This document shows, piece after piece, positions 1 through 8,509 of a DNA stretch of 64,000 nt; position 1 is the first letter of the stretch, and each line of letters starts with the position of its first letter. Location of the stretch: assembly GCF_004138215.1 (NCBI RefSeq), contig NZ_RYYS01000009.1, positions 1 through 64,000 of the forward strand, read 5' to 3'. Both the position numbers and the translations under genes were made by a program. Below the pieces are notes generated by a model that was not told the DNA's origin, ran no database searches, and saw only the letters and a list, made by a program, of their open reading frames with translations. This stretch comes from Anaerophilus nitritigenes. Its GTDB lineage: Bacteria; Bacillota; Clostridia; Peptostreptococcales; Thermotaleaceae.

Positions 1-81
1 TCTTCTCTCGAAAATAGCAAAATATATTCTGCTATAAAAGAATCAGCTAATTACTATTTAAAAGGAAACAAGATTGCTTAG
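1..81 (+). CDS. C-terminal end of an unidentified gene (partial)
   Basis: An open frame enters at base 1 and runs 26 codons to a TAG at 79-81, ending in YYLKGNKIA. The visible stretch is polar and helix-prone. It is too short to place in a family and could be a chance frame, but it stops a normal distance before the next gene. Confidence 0.4.
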   Translation, partial: SSLENSKIYSAIKESANYYLKGNKIA

Positions 82-142
82 TCAAACTTGTAAACTGGTG
101 ATCATTATAATATAAACAACTATAGTATGGAAGGAGCATGGT

Positions 143-925
143 ATGAAATTACAAGAAAAGCTTAGTGATGGACGTAAATATATAAACAAAACTCTATGGA
201 TTATTTTGATACCTATTATAATGGATATTTTTACGTTATTAACCTATCAGTATATTTATCAAGTGGAATATGTTCCTATAAGACAGCTTTTTACCTTTAA
301 ATTTGGTATCATATCTACCCCACCTAGTGTGCGGTTTATACTAGAAGATTTTCCTGCACTAATACTTCAATATAACAATAGTGGCTTTAGAGGTATCATC
401 AATGAATTGAGTTTATTTAATGTTATATTAGCAGTTACAGTATTATTGCTGATAAGCTTTATAAAAAGTGGGTACTTGAATATACTTAGCAGTATCAGTC
501 ATAATACTGTAAAGATAAAAGATTTTTTCATATTAGGTAATCAATTCTGGTTCAAATTTTTTCTACTTGAAATCCTGCTGATATATCCACTCTTTCTTAT
601 GCTTATCAAAAGAAACTTTATCTACCTAGCTATTATCAATATTATTTTTTTCTATGTGAAATACTCCATTATTTTTGACGAGGGAAGTATCCTAGATAAT
701 TTTAGAAAAGGTGTAGCTTTCTTCTGGGCTAACATAGGCTTAAGTATAAAGATGGCTTTTTATTTTGGATGTATCTTTTCTTTATTAAGTATCGTAGTTT
801 ACTTGATGGCAGGTGTTGGTTTGTTTGGTATTTCAATTGCGATAATCCTTACTGCTTATTTTGGAGCTATTGTGAATAAATCTGTGTTGGAGGTCTATCG
901 AGAAGTTAAAGATAAAACTGTATAA
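143..925 (+). CDS. Multi-spanning membrane protein of unknown function
   Basis: 260 residues with about six hydrophobic segments, near residues 17-37, 90-108, 137-155, 158-176, 205-224 and 227-246, so it is an integral membrane protein. The start is the second of two close ATGs; it lies 6 nt after AAGGAG (131-136), whereas the first ATG (138) is too close. I recognise no catalytic motif or family. It is followed 36 nt later by a broken WYL-type regulator, which may once have controlled it. The function is unknown. Confidence 0.7.
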   Translation: MKLQEKLSDGRKYINKTLWIILIPIIMDIFTLLTYQYIYQVEYVPIRQLFTFKFGIISTPPSVRFILEDFPALILQYNNSGFRGIINELSLFNVILAVTVLLLISFIKSGYLNILSSISHNTVKIKDFFILGNQFWFKFFLLEILLIYPLFLMLIKRNFIYLAIINIIFFYVKYSIIFDEGSILDNFRKGVAFFWANIGLSIKMAFYFGCIFSLLSIVVYLMAGVGLFGISIAIILTAYFGAIVNKSVLEVYREVKDKTV

Positions 926-961
926 AATAATGAACTTTATTTATTAAGGAAGGTGTATTGT

Positions 962-1601
962 ATGAAAATAGACAGACTTCTTGGAATAATAACAATACTT
1001 TTAAATAATAAGGGAATAAAAGCAAAGGATTTATCCGAAAAATTCGAGGTATCTATTCGTACCATTCACCGAGACATTGAAAATATTTGTCTAGCTGGTA
1101 TACCAATAGTCACCTATCAAGGGGGCGGTGGAGGAATTAGTATTGCTGAAGGTTATATAAATTAGATAAAAATATATTAACTAATGATGAACTTGATAAT
1201 ATTATAATGGTCTAAAAAGTATTGAAAGCATATCAAACAATGCTAACATCAAACTCCTTTTAGAAAAGCTATCCCCAAAACAAGAGGATATTATATCCAT
1301 TACCAATAATATTTTTATTGATTTAGCTTCCTTTTACAAAACTAGTCTGTCTCAAAAAATAGGTCTATTAAGAGAAGCAATTAACAATAAGCTAGAGATA
1401 TTTTTTGATTATTTTTCCAGAAAAGGATCATCACAAAGGCACATTGAGCCCTACTTTATTGCTTTTAAATGGTCTGGGTGGTATGTTTTTGGATACTGTA
1501 AATTAAGGAATGATTTTCGTCTTTTTAAGCTTAATAGAACCAGTAGTCTTAAAATAACTGATATAAAATTTAAACTCTGGATGTTTCTGAAGAAAGACTG
1601 A
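962..1601 (+). pseudogene. Decayed HTH/WYL-domain transcriptional regulator
   Basis: The first 67 codons (ATG 962, 8 nt after AAGGAAGG) encode a DeoR/YobV-type winged helix: KAKDLSEKFEVSIRTIHRDI followed by GIPIVTYQGGGGG. The frame then stops at TAG near 1165. Homology continues in other frames: LTNDELDNIIM, then after a one-base deletion at about 1209 SIESISNNANIKLLLEKL, and a WYL-type core HIEPYFIAFKWSGWYVFGYC, ending at TGA 1599-1601. At least two frameshifts make it nonfunctional. Intact members are about 300 residues and bind DNA, often sensing ligands or nucleic acid through the WYL domain. Confidence 0.8.
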
Positions 1602-1671
1602 ATATTGATAACTACTTTAATAACGAAAAAAAGGAAGGAATAAAATTGAAGATGGCAAAACTTTAAAAAGT

Positions 1672-1827
1672 ATGCTAAATTTTGCTCAATCCAGTATATC
1701 AGAACAAATACGATTATTGAAAAAAGAATTAGGCTGTAAATTATTTGAACGTTTAAGTAGGCATATTTGCCTAACTAAGGAAGGAGAAAAATTCTTACTT
1801 TATGCTGATCTTGAGTCTGTGCGATGA
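1672..1827 (+). pseudogene. LysR-family regulator remnant (HTH part only)
   Basis: The frame starting MLNFAQSSISEQIRLLKKEL and continuing GCKLFERLSRHICLTKEGEKF is the second half of a LysR helix-turn-helix and the start of its linker helix. It ends at TGA after about 51 codons. The first helix and the whole substrate-binding domain (about 230 residues) are missing. Matching sequence appears to start slightly upstream (EDGKTLKS), fused to the tail of the WYL remnant, so this is a deletion junction. Confidence 0.75.
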
Positions 1828-1852
1828 AGCTAAACAAAGTGTAGCTATAGCG

Positions 1853-1873
1853 TTATGGTGAACCGTACCATAA
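1853..1873. repeat. 7-bp inverted repeat with 7-nt spacer
   Basis: TTATGGT (1853-1859) and ACCATAA (1867-1873) are perfect inverted arms around GAACCGT. It sits between two gene remnants and may be an orphan operator. No T-run follows, so it is not a typical terminator. Confidence 0.4.
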
Positions 1874-1901
1874 GTAACAGCAGTTTTTACTTAATTCTAG
1901 T

Positions 1902-2228
1902 TTAATTAATAGCCACAGGTATATTTCTTGTATGGCAATGAATGCCACCGCCATATAAGTTAAGTGCTAAAGGATTAATTTGTACAATATGATGCTTTGG
2001 AAAAGCAGATTTTAGAACCTTTAGTGCTTCTTCGTCCTTTTCTTTAATCAATTTTGACATACCTTCTTTATAATACTTTTGAGCGACAACTACATTATTT
2101 GCAATTAAGAAATTGCAGTAACTCATTGCTGGTAATACGTTTATTGTATTAGGTGGGAATGGTGTGCCATCTACAACAAGGTCCTCTTCTAATAATGGAA
2201 TTTCCGCTAACGCATCTATAGTTATTCT
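1902..2228 (-). pseudogene. Agmatine deiminase remnant (C-terminal third)
   Basis: Read on the minus strand, about 109 codons match the end of the Porphyromonas-type peptidyl-arginine/agmatine deiminase family: SYCNFLIANNVVVAQKYY, then HIVQINPLALNLYGGGIHC, which includes the conserved GGGIHC with the family's catalytic cysteine. Intact enzymes are about 350-370 residues and convert agmatine to N-carbamoylputrescine. The N-terminal two thirds are missing; the open frame continues only into the neighbouring tetR promoter. It should be inactive. Confidence 0.75.
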
Positions 2229-2247
2229 CTCTAAACAGATAATAGCA

Positions 2248-2294
2248 TTGACAATAAATGAATCACATGATAACATACATATTGAATGTATGTT
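2248..2294 (+). promoter_or_regulatory. tetR promoter with overlapping palindromic operator
   Basis: TTGACA (2248-2253), 17 nt, then TAACAT (2271-2276) form a sigma-A promoter. A perfect 9-bp inverted repeat, AACATACAT (2272-2280) and ATGTATGTT (2286-2294) with spacer ATTGA, covers the -10 and ends just before the ribosome binding site. The same core recurs at 3018-3036, so this is probably the autoregulatory operator of the TetR protein. Confidence 0.75.
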
Positions 2295-2308
2295 AAGGAG
2301 GGACCTAT

Positions 2309-2953
2309 TTGGCAAGAAATAAATTTCCAGAGGAAACTATGAACTTAATTTTAGACGTTTCTACAAAGCTGTTTTTAGAAAAAGGATATGAAAACACCAC
2401 CATGGGGGACATTGTTGCAGACTTGGGAGGATTGACTAGAGGTGCTATTTACCATCATTTTAAGAATAAAGAAGAAATTTTAGAGGCTGTAATGACAAGA
2501 ATGTTTAGCGAAAACAACTTATTAGCTAAAATAGAGCAAGAAAAGAATGTAACTGGACTACAAAAAATAAAAAAATTGATAATGTATTCTTTAACCAGTA
2601 CAGAACAGCAACAATTATATACTTTTAGTCTGTCTCTAATGAAAAATACGAGGCTTTTGGCCCGTCAGTTGGAAGAAGCTGTTACAGAATTAGCACCCTT
2701 AATTGAAAAGTGGATTATAGAAGGTTATGAAGATGGTTCTATTCAAGCAGAGAACAGTAAAGAAACTGCTGAAACTATAGCAATTCTATTAAATATTTGG
2801 GCTAACCCATCTGTTTTCTTAGTAACAAAGAAACAATTAATCTCAAAGTTTCAGTATATGAGAAGATTGTTTGATAGTTTAGGGATACCAATCATAGACA
2901 ATGAGGTTATGAAGGCTTGTCTAAAATATACAAATAACATTCTATTAGAGTAG
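2309..2953 (+). CDS. TetR/AcrR-family transcriptional regulator
   Basis: 214 residues with the TetR layout. An N-terminal HTH (residues about 10-55) contains LFLEKGYENTTMGDIVADLG and RGAIYHHFKNKEEIL; the helical ligand-binding domain follows. The start is TTG at 2309, preceded by AAGGAGG (2295-2301). No in-frame ATG gives as complete an HTH. Its own promoter and that of the ABC genes 190 bp downstream carry the same CATACAT-N5-ATGTATG palindrome. It probably represses itself and the exporter until a ligand, perhaps a toxic compound, binds. Confidence 0.9.
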   Translation: MARNKFPEETMNLILDVSTKLFLEKGYENTTMGDIVADLGGLTRGAIYHHFKNKEEILEAVMTRMFSENNLLAKIEQEKNVTGLQKIKKLIMYSLTSTEQQQLYTFSLSLMKNTRLLARQLEEAVTELAPLIEKWIIEGYEDGSIQAENSKETAETIAILLNIWANPSVFLVTKKQLISKFQYMRRLFDSLGIPIIDNEVMKACLKYTNNILLE

Positions 2954-2981
2954 AGTATAATAGAATGTATAAATGGATCAC

Positions 2982-3008
2982 CTGCCTTTCTTAGGGCAGA
3001 TTATTTTT
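2982..3008 (+). terminator. Weak Rho-independent terminator after tetR
   Basis: CTGCC (2982-2986) pairs with GGCAG (2995-2999) and is followed by TTATTTTT. The stem is short but GC-rich for this genome. It separates tetR from the ABC genes. Confidence 0.45.
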
Positions 3009-3017
3009 AGACAAATA

Positions 3018-3036
3018 CATACATTCTAAATGTATG
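3018..3036 (+). promoter_or_regulatory. Second TetR operator, upstream of the ABC exporter
   Basis: CATACAT (3018-3024), spacer TCTAA, ATGTATG (3030-3036). The perfect 7-bp arms are identical to the core of the palindrome at 2272-2294 and have the same 5-nt spacer. A -35-like TAGACA begins at 3008, so the site would overlap a promoter for the ABC genes. Confidence 0.7.
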
Positions 3037-3143
3037 AAAAAACATTTTGATAACTCTAATGATTGCATCCATGGCAGAATTCTAATTGAATACTGATGGA
3101 GGGAAATGGATTTATACTATATTAAATTAAGAGGAGGATATTG

Positions 3144-3875
3144 ATGAAGGAAGTAGCAGTGCAAACACATAATTTAATAAAAACTTTTTCAGGAGTAGAT
3201 GTCATTAAAAATTATAATATGACAGTACTTAGAGGAAGTATCTACGGGCTTTTAGGAGCAAATGGAGCTGGAAAAACAACTGCTTTTAAAATTCTTTCAG
3301 GTTTACTTGTTCCAATAGGGGGAAAAGCCGAGGTTTTAGGAAAAGATATAGTTTCCCAGCGAGATGAAGTATTAAAAAATATAGGCACCATTATTGAGAC
3401 TCCTATTTTTTATGAGCATTTGCCGGCAAAGGAAAATTTAGAAATTCATTTATCCTATATGGGGATTGAAAATGTTGATATTGCATCTGTTTTAGAAGCT
3501 GTTGATCTTCAGTCTACAAATAGGCATCCAGTTTCAAAATATTCTCTTGGTATGCGTCAACGATTAGGTATAGCTAGGGCTTTGTCCCATAAACCACAAT
3601 TATTGATATTAGATGAACCAACTAATGGTCTTGATCCAATGGGAATTCGTAAAATGAGAGAATTATTTTTAAAATTAGTAAAAGAAGAAAATATGACAAT
3701 ACTGATCTCTAGTCATATTTTGAGTGAGATTCAGTATATTGCTGATATGATTGGAGTTATGGTAAACGGAACTATTATTGAGGAGGTTCCTTTGGAAACT
3801 ATTAAAAAACAATATCCCGATGGCTTAGAGGATTACTTTTTTAATATTATGGATGGAGGACAGAGTAATGCTTAA
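3144..3875 (+). CDS. ABC transporter ATP-binding protein (BcrA-type)
   Basis: 243 residues and a complete nucleotide-binding domain: Walker A GANGAGKTT (about 38-46), signature SLGMRQ (134-139), Walker B LLILDEP (153-159), D-loop NGLDP, and switch histidine in SSHIL. The short C-terminal extension resembles the BcrA/drug and lantibiotic-immunity subgroup. ATG 3144 follows GAGGAGG (3131-3137) by 6 nt; the TTG at 3141 is too close. It overlaps the permease gene by 8 bp. It should power export by that permease, probably of a peptide antibiotic or similar compound; the substrate is inferred only from the family. Confidence 0.9.
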   Translation: MKEVAVQTHNLIKTFSGVDVIKNYNMTVLRGSIYGLLGANGAGKTTAFKILSGLLVPIGGKAEVLGKDIVSQRDEVLKNIGTIIETPIFYEHLPAKENLEIHLSYMGIENVDIASVLEAVDLQSTNRHPVSKYSLGMRQRLGIARALSHKPQLLILDEPTNGLDPMGIRKMRELFLKLVKEENMTILISSHILSEIQYIADMIGVMVNGTIIEEVPLETIKKQYPDGLEDYFFNIMDGGQSNA

Positions 3876-4587
3876 ATGGATGAGGCTTGAATTTAAAAAA
3901 CATAAAATAAATACATATGTTCATGCAAGTGTAATTATTGCTATTGTACTATTTATACTAGTATTTCTTTTTGCATACATTCCTACTATTGACAATGATT
4001 CAGAAATGCAGATCTTTAGAGACTACCACAACCTTTTAATGGTTTGCGGAGTTTTGAGTTTAGTATCCTTTAGTATCCTGTCATCTGTTATGTATTGTAA
4101 ATTTATAATACAAGAATATGGTAGTAACCGAATCTATATGCTCTTTTCCTATCCAGTACATAGAGGAAAAATATTATTTTCTAAGGTATTAAGTGTTTTT
4201 CTATTTATAATAGTTGCAGTATTTATGTGTAATACTACAGTGTTTACAGTTTTTGCTTTTACAGAATCATTCTTTTCTTTGATGGAAGATGCATTTACTG
4301 TTGAATTGATACTTAAGACTATACAAGTATCAATTGTTATGGCTGTCATAGCTGCTACGATAGGTGTTATTGCTATGGGATTAGGATATATAAAAAAATC
4401 TGTGCCCACTACTATTGTATCTGCTATGCTTCTATCTTCTTTATTCAGCAATATAGCATCCATAAACATAAGCAATGCTGCCAGTATGAATATGTTTCTC
4501 ATAATATTCATGGGAGTAACAATTGCAGCAGGAAGTATTACTACAATTATGCTTATAAAAAAAGTAGATCGTATGGAGGCTCAGTAA
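3868..4587 (+). CDS. ABC transporter permease (ABC-2 type)
   Basis: 239 residues with about six membrane helices. The first is around AIVLFILVFLFAYI; others lie in FSILSSVMYC, VLSVFLFIIVAVFM, IVMAVIAATIGVIAMG and near the C-terminus. The start ATG at 3868 lies 7 nt after GGAGGA and overlaps the end of the ATPase gene, so the two are translationally coupled and probably form a homodimeric-permease exporter. The earlier in-frame ATG at 3853 lies before that site. The family resembles BcrB-like permeases. Confidence 0.85.
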   Translation: MLKWMRLEFKKHKINTYVHASVIIAIVLFILVFLFAYIPTIDNDSEMQIFRDYHNLLMVCGVLSLVSFSILSSVMYCKFIIQEYGSNRIYMLFSYPVHRGKILFSKVLSVFLFIIVAVFMCNTTVFTVFAFTESFFSLMEDAFTVELILKTIQVSIVMAVIAATIGVIAMGLGYIKKSVPTTIVSAMLLSSLFSNIASINISNAASMNMFLIIFMGVTIAAGSITTIMLIKKVDRMEAQ

Positions 4588-4633
4588 AGATAGAACAAAA
4601 CTTTGAAGATTTTATTGATAATAGGATGCAATT

Positions 4634-4822
4634 TTAGTAGGGCGACGACTGGGACATGAAGCATTGGCATTGGTAAATATTTTATATCCAATCCTAGCAA
4701 TGTTATCTGGATTAGCTATTATGATTGGAGTAGGTGGAAATGCAAAAATTGCAGTTTTTTAGGAAAGGGAGAAACCAATAAGGCCAGTAATATTCGATAT
4801 TCTTTTACTATAGGTTTCTAAT
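4634..4822 (+). pseudogene. MATE efflux pump remnant
   Basis: GHEALALVNILYPILAMLSG followed by LAIMIGVGGNAKIA is recognisable as the second helix region of a MATE transporter; compare IMIGVGGSTLA in the intact MATE gene at 7184. After a stop, the next frame gives GKGETNKASNIRYSFTIGF, so a frameshift is present. Nothing of the remaining 400 residues is seen. The rest of 4823-4976 shows no coding signal. Confidence 0.7.
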
Positions 4823-4976
4823 GTAATAGCTACAAAGCTATTGTTAAGATTATCTATGAAGAAGAAAAATATATATAATATGTCACAATATTGGTATATA
4901 TAAAATATTATATATGGAGCCAAAAAATATAAAATAAGTTTAATGGTTCAGCTAATATGAGGAGGAGAGGTAAAAA

Positions 4977-5192
4977 ATGGATCAATATAGTATCTACAAT
5001 CAAGATTATGGTTACGATTATGATTATGGTGGCTATCCTGCCAATTCTCAACAGTTTGGAGGCGGTTTTGGATTTCCTGGTTTTGGGTTCCCAGGTTTTG
5101 GATTTGGAAGATTTCCATTTTTTGGATTACCATTCTTTGGATATCCATTTTTTGGATTTAGAAGATTTAGAAGATACCCTTTCTTTTGGTAA
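4977..5192 (+). CDS. Small Gly/Phe/Tyr-rich repeat protein
   Basis: 71 residues, preceded by a strong GAGGAGGAGAGG site. The N-terminus is Tyr/Asp-rich (MDQYSIYNQDYGYDYDYGGY). The rest is a run of near-repeats (FGFPGFGFPGFGFGRFPFFG, then LPFFGYPFFGF) ending in RRFRRYPFFW. There is no signal peptide or Cys. The composition resembles small aromatic/glycine-rich spore-coat or exosporium proteins, or phase-separating proteins, but I recognise no family. It is a single gene with a strong terminator about 100 bp downstream. Two other frames are also open here because of the repeats; this one has the ribosome binding site. Confidence 0.65.
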   Translation: MDQYSIYNQDYGYDYDYGGYPANSQQFGGGFGFPGFGFPGFGFGRFPFFGLPFFGYPFFGFRRFRRYPFFW

Positions 5193-5287
5193 GTATTTAA
5201 CATATAAAATTTAAAAATACAAGTTAAATGCATTAAAAAACTAGAATTTACTGAATGACAGGGATATATTTATATGATCTAAGGTAC

Positions 5288-5327
5288 AAATAGCCCCAGA
5301 GAATATTCTCAGGGGCTATTTGTTTTA
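5288..5327 (+). terminator. Rho-independent terminator
   Basis: AAATAGCCCC (5288-5297) pairs with GGGGCTATTT (5312-5321). The intervening GAGAATATTCTC is itself self-complementary, giving a long nearly perfect hairpin followed by GTTTTATAA. It ends the Gly/Phe-rich gene. Confidence 0.8.
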
Positions 5328-5344
5328 TAAGAAAGAGCATTTTA

Positions 5345-5521
5345 ATGAAGTTAAATTATTTTAAAAAACCAAATAGGAAGATACAACCGAATAAAAGAAT
5401 TAGTAGCAAGAAGAGGGATAGTAAACCGATAAATTCAAATCATCTAAATTCTCCAAAGAAACTACTCAAATCAGGATTATTTTTAGTTATATATTCAAAA
5501 CCACAGATTCACATCTTTTGA
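5345..5521 (+). CDS. Doubtful small basic ORF
   Basis: A 58-codon frame starting MKLNYFKKPNRKIQPNKR, very Lys/Arg/Asn-rich, with a hydrophobic patch SGLFLVIYS near the end. The upstream AAGAGC is a poor ribosome binding site. It could be the start of a decayed gene or a chance frame. Apart from this and the terminator at 5288, the stretch 5193-5669 shows nothing else. Confidence 0.25.
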   Translation: MKLNYFKKPNRKIQPNKRISSKKRDSKPINSNHLNSPKKLLKSGLFLVIYSKPQIHIF

Positions 5522-5669
5522 ATGAAATTACAAAGAATATCAATATGAAGTATGGAGAAATAAAATGTTTTAACTGTACGGAATGTCAATTATAAGAACC
5601 ATTCCTATTTTATATGAATATAATATATGGAGTTGACTTATGAACATTAAATTATAGGAGGATTATTAG

Positions 5670-6005
5670 ATGGATTTAGAAAGAATTGCACGACAATTGG
5701 TACAGGAAATTGCAAGTACAGGTGAGTTTATGGAACTAAAGGAAGCACAAAGTAATATAGAAAGATATCCACATCTACAGCAGGAAATTAAGACATTTCA
5801 AAGAAAACAGAAGGATATTATGTCTAGAGCGGCTTCTCCACAGGACGCAGAACAAATGTTAAGCCAATTAAACAATAAGTTTCAAAGCCTTTCTCAGATT
5901 CCGGAGGTAAGAAGTATGATCCAAGCTGGAGAAAGGTTTAATGAAATGATGTTTGCTATCTATAAAGAAATCAATGAGACTTTAGAATCTTATTTAAAAT
6001 ATTAA
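5670..6005 (+). CDS. ylbF: YlbF/YmcA family protein
   Basis: 111 residues, all helical, matching the Com_YlbF family: ERIARQLVQEIASTGEFMEL, IERYPHLQQEI, and LNNKFQSLSQIPEVRSMIQA. In Bacillus, YlbF with YmcA and YaaT forms a complex that affects RNase Y-dependent mRNA maturation and so competence, biofilm and sporulation. The same role here is inferred. The ATG follows ATAGGAGG. No ymcA or yaaT neighbour is visible, so it is a single gene. The family is clear; which paralogue it is remains uncertain. Confidence 0.8.
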   Translation: MDLERIARQLVQEIASTGEFMELKEAQSNIERYPHLQQEIKTFQRKQKDIMSRAASPQDAEQMLSQLNNKFQSLSQIPEVRSMIQAGERFNEMMFAIYKEINETLESYLKY

Positions 6006-6175
6006 ATCAGGACACACTAATAGCGTTGTTACGGTTATAACTTATAGAAAAAAATAGAGATCAAAAATCCACTAAGAGCTTTTGTGTTTTTTAAAATATG
6101 ATAAAATAAAGTTAAAAAAGGGTGATTTAAGTTTATTCTTTTAAGTAAAACTGCTTTTTCAAAGGGAGTATGAGA

Positions 6176-7036
6176 ATGGACCAAAATGAATACATACTAG
6201 CAATCAATCAAGCCATTAATTATATACATAATAATATTGGTAAGAATTTTACTGTAGAAGATATAGCAAATCACTGCTGTTTTTCTAAATTTTATTTTAA
6301 TAGAATATTTAAATCTATTGTAAATGAGAGCATTTATTCTTTTACAAAAAGACTAAAGCTGGAGCATGCTGCCTTTAGACTAAGGACAACCAAAGATAGG
6401 CCAATAACAGAAATTGCACTTGAAGTAGGATATAGTCCATCCAATTTTGCTACAGCTTTTAAAGACTACTTTGGAATAAGTGCATCAGATTATAGAAAGG
6501 ATAGTTTGAGACCCTTTAAAAATTCATATAGATCTATTGTGGAGCATATTTCTAGTATGAAGATGCAGGAAGATTTTTTTCAACAAGTTAATTCAAAGAT
6601 TACAATAAAACGATTACCTAAAATGAATTTAGAGTATGAACGATTTATTGGAAACTATTGTGATTTAAAAATTGCTTGGGAAAGATTCTGTAAGCAACTT
6701 GAGGAAAGACAAATGATAGATAAAAATAGTATATTCATTGGAATATCCTATGATGATCCACTAATAGTTGATGAAAATAGATGCATATATGATATGTGTG
6801 TAAAAGTTGACAAAATCATGGGGATGAATGTTCTTAGAATCGAAGAAGGGCTGTATGCATGTTATAAATTTTATGATAAAATAGAAAACTTAGCAAAAGC
6901 ATATAATGAGGTTTTTTCTTTATGGATGCCTTTTACTAAATATACTATTGGCGATAGGGCGCCTTTTGAAATATATAAATCTCCATTAGATGAAGACGGG
7001 AGAATGAGAGTAGATATATGTATAGCTATAAAGTGA
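6176..7036 (+). CDS. AraC-family regulator with GyrI-like effector domain
   Basis: 286 residues. The N-terminal AraC domain (about 5-110) has two HTH motifs: FTVEDIANHCCFSKFYFNRI and PITEIALEVGYSPSNFATAF, ending FGISASDYRK. The C-terminal half (about 130-285) is a GyrI/BmrR-type effector domain, with GISYDDPLIV, EGLYACYKF and DICIAIK, as in Rob and other multidrug-sensing regulators. ATG 6176 is 7 nt from AAAGGGAG; the ATG at 6170 is too close. It lies about 150 bp before a MATE exporter and may control it, although a terminator stands between them. Confidence 0.9.
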   Translation: MDQNEYILAINQAINYIHNNIGKNFTVEDIANHCCFSKFYFNRIFKSIVNESIYSFTKRLKLEHAAFRLRTTKDRPITEIALEVGYSPSNFATAFKDYFGISASDYRKDSLRPFKNSYRSIVEHISSMKMQEDFFQQVNSKITIKRLPKMNLEYERFIGNYCDLKIAWERFCKQLEERQMIDKNSIFIGISYDDPLIVDENRCIYDMCVKVDKIMGMNVLRIEEGLYACYKFYDKIENLAKAYNEVFSLWMPFTKYTIGDRAPFEIYKSPLDEDGRMRVDICIAIK

Positions 7037-7049
7037 AATATGAATTTAG

Positions 7050-7078
7050 CACTGGAAAATAGATTCCAGTGTTTTTTT
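7050..7078 (+). terminator. Rho-independent terminator after araC-type gene
   Basis: CACTGGAA (7050-7057) and TTCCAGTG (7064-7071) flank a 6-nt loop and are followed by TTTTTTT. Confidence 0.85.
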
Positions 7079-7183
7079 ATATAAGGAATAAAAAATCATG
7101 TATTTTTAAAGCACGAATTCAGAAGTTTTATAAAATGAATTGATATAGAATTGGGATGATTACAAAGGAGAGGAGAATTCAAT

Positions 7184-8509
7184 ATGAAAGGAAATACAAA
7201 AAGTAATAGTGTTATGAAAACTTTCTTGCAATATGCCATCCCATGCATCATTGGTATGTTCTTTACTTCTTTTATAACATTAGTGGATGGAATGTTTATT
7301 GGATGGAAGATAGGGGAGAAAGGTCTTGCTGCGATCAATCTTACCTTGCCAGTATTATATATACTACTTGGTATAACCATCATGATTGGAGTAGGTGGTT
7401 CGACTCTTGCTATGCAAAGTTTAGGTAAGAAGAATGAATTAAAAGCAAATCAGCAATTTACTCTTACAATAGTATTGAATATAATAGTGAACGTGGTGAT
7501 CATAGTTTTTATGGTAGTATTCATGGATCAAATCCTATATTTTCTCAATGCAAAAGGAGAGCTATATTTTTATGTTAAGAATTATTTTGGTATCATGATT
7601 TTCTTTTATATGTTTATGATGATGAATATAACTGCAGCTATGTTTATAAGAGGGGAAGGAAAGCCACAATTATCTTTATTATTTATCATGATAGCTAATG
7701 GGATTAACATAATATTAGATTACTTGTTTATTATAAAGCTGGATTATGGCATGAGGGGAGCTGCATGGGCATCAGGATTATCTATGATTTTTGCTTTTAT
7801 ACTAAGTAGTGCATATTTTTTGAAAGGAAAATCAGTTTTTAAGTTTAGTAAAATCAAAATTGACTTAAAAGAAATCAAAAGTATAGTTTTTAATGGTTCA
7901 TCAGAGTTCATAGGACAGATTGCAATATCAGTGACCATGTATCTTTTTAATTTTATAATTATAAGGAGAATTGGAATTAATGGAGTAGCAGCTTTTACAA
8001 TTGTGGGATATATATCATTGATACAGTATATGATTTTAACAGGGATAGCACAAGGGATACATCCCCTTATAAGCTACAGCTTTGGAGCTAAAGATAAGGA
8101 AACAATATTTAAAGTGCTAGTGATTGGTGTAAAGGCAGTACTTTTAGTAGGGGGTATGGCATTTATTATGACCTTTGTAGCAACAGAGGGTATTATAAAA
8201 ATATTTGCTCGTGATAATAGTGAACTTATGAGTATAGCAAAATATGGGCTAAGAATCTATTCAATAACATTTATATTTAATGGGTTTAATCTGGTTGCCT
8301 CTACTTATTTTACTTCTATTGGTGATGCCAAAACATCTGCAATTATATCCATGCTTAGAAGTCTCATTTTGATAAGTCTATTTATTTTTACACTACCATA
8401 CATTTTAGGAGATTTAGGAATATGGCTTACGACTCCCTTGTCAGAGATTATAACTTTTGTTATTTCTTATAATTTCATAAGAAAATCTAGAAAGGTTTTT
8501 AATTTTTAG
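7184..8509 (+). CDS. MATE family efflux transporter
   Basis: 441 residues and about 12 membrane helices in two related halves. Family signals include TLVDGMFIGWKIGEKGLAAI, IMIGVGGSTLAMQSLGKKNE, MFIRGEGKPQLSLL and a second-half FNLVASTYFTSIGDAKTSA. MATE proteins export cationic drugs or metabolites in exchange for Na+ or H+. ATG 7184 follows AAAGGAGAGG. It follows a drug-sensing AraC/GyrI-type regulator. It is monocistronic; the downstream HxlR gene is on the other strand. The fragment at 4634 is a remnant of a relative. Confidence 0.9.
   Translation: MKGNTKSNSVMKTFLQYAIPCIIGMFFTSFITLVDGMFIGWKIGEKGLAAINLTLPVLYILLGITIMIGVGGSTLAMQSLGKKNELKANQQFTLTIVLNIIVNVVIIVFMVVFMDQILYFLNAKGELYFYVKNYFGIMIFFYMFMMMNITAAMFIRGEGKPQLSLLFIMIANGINIILDYLFIIKLDYGMRGAAWASGLSMIFAFILSSAYFLKGKSVFKFSKIKIDLKEIKSIVFNGSSEFIGQIAISVTMYLFNFIIIRRIGINGVAAFTIVGYISLIQYMILTGIAQGIHPLISYSFGAKDKETIFKVLVIGVKAVLLVGGMAFIMTFVATEGIIKIFARDNSELMSIAKYGLRIYSITFIFNGFNLVASTYFTSIGDAKTSAIISMLRSLILISLFIFTLPYILGDLGIWLTTPLSEIITFVISYNFIRKSRKVFNF

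Noticed and set aside
4957-5233. Other long open frames overlapping the Gly/Phe-rich gene, on both strands
   Set aside because: They arise from its repetitive sequence; only the frame at 4977 has a well-placed ribosome site and compact start.
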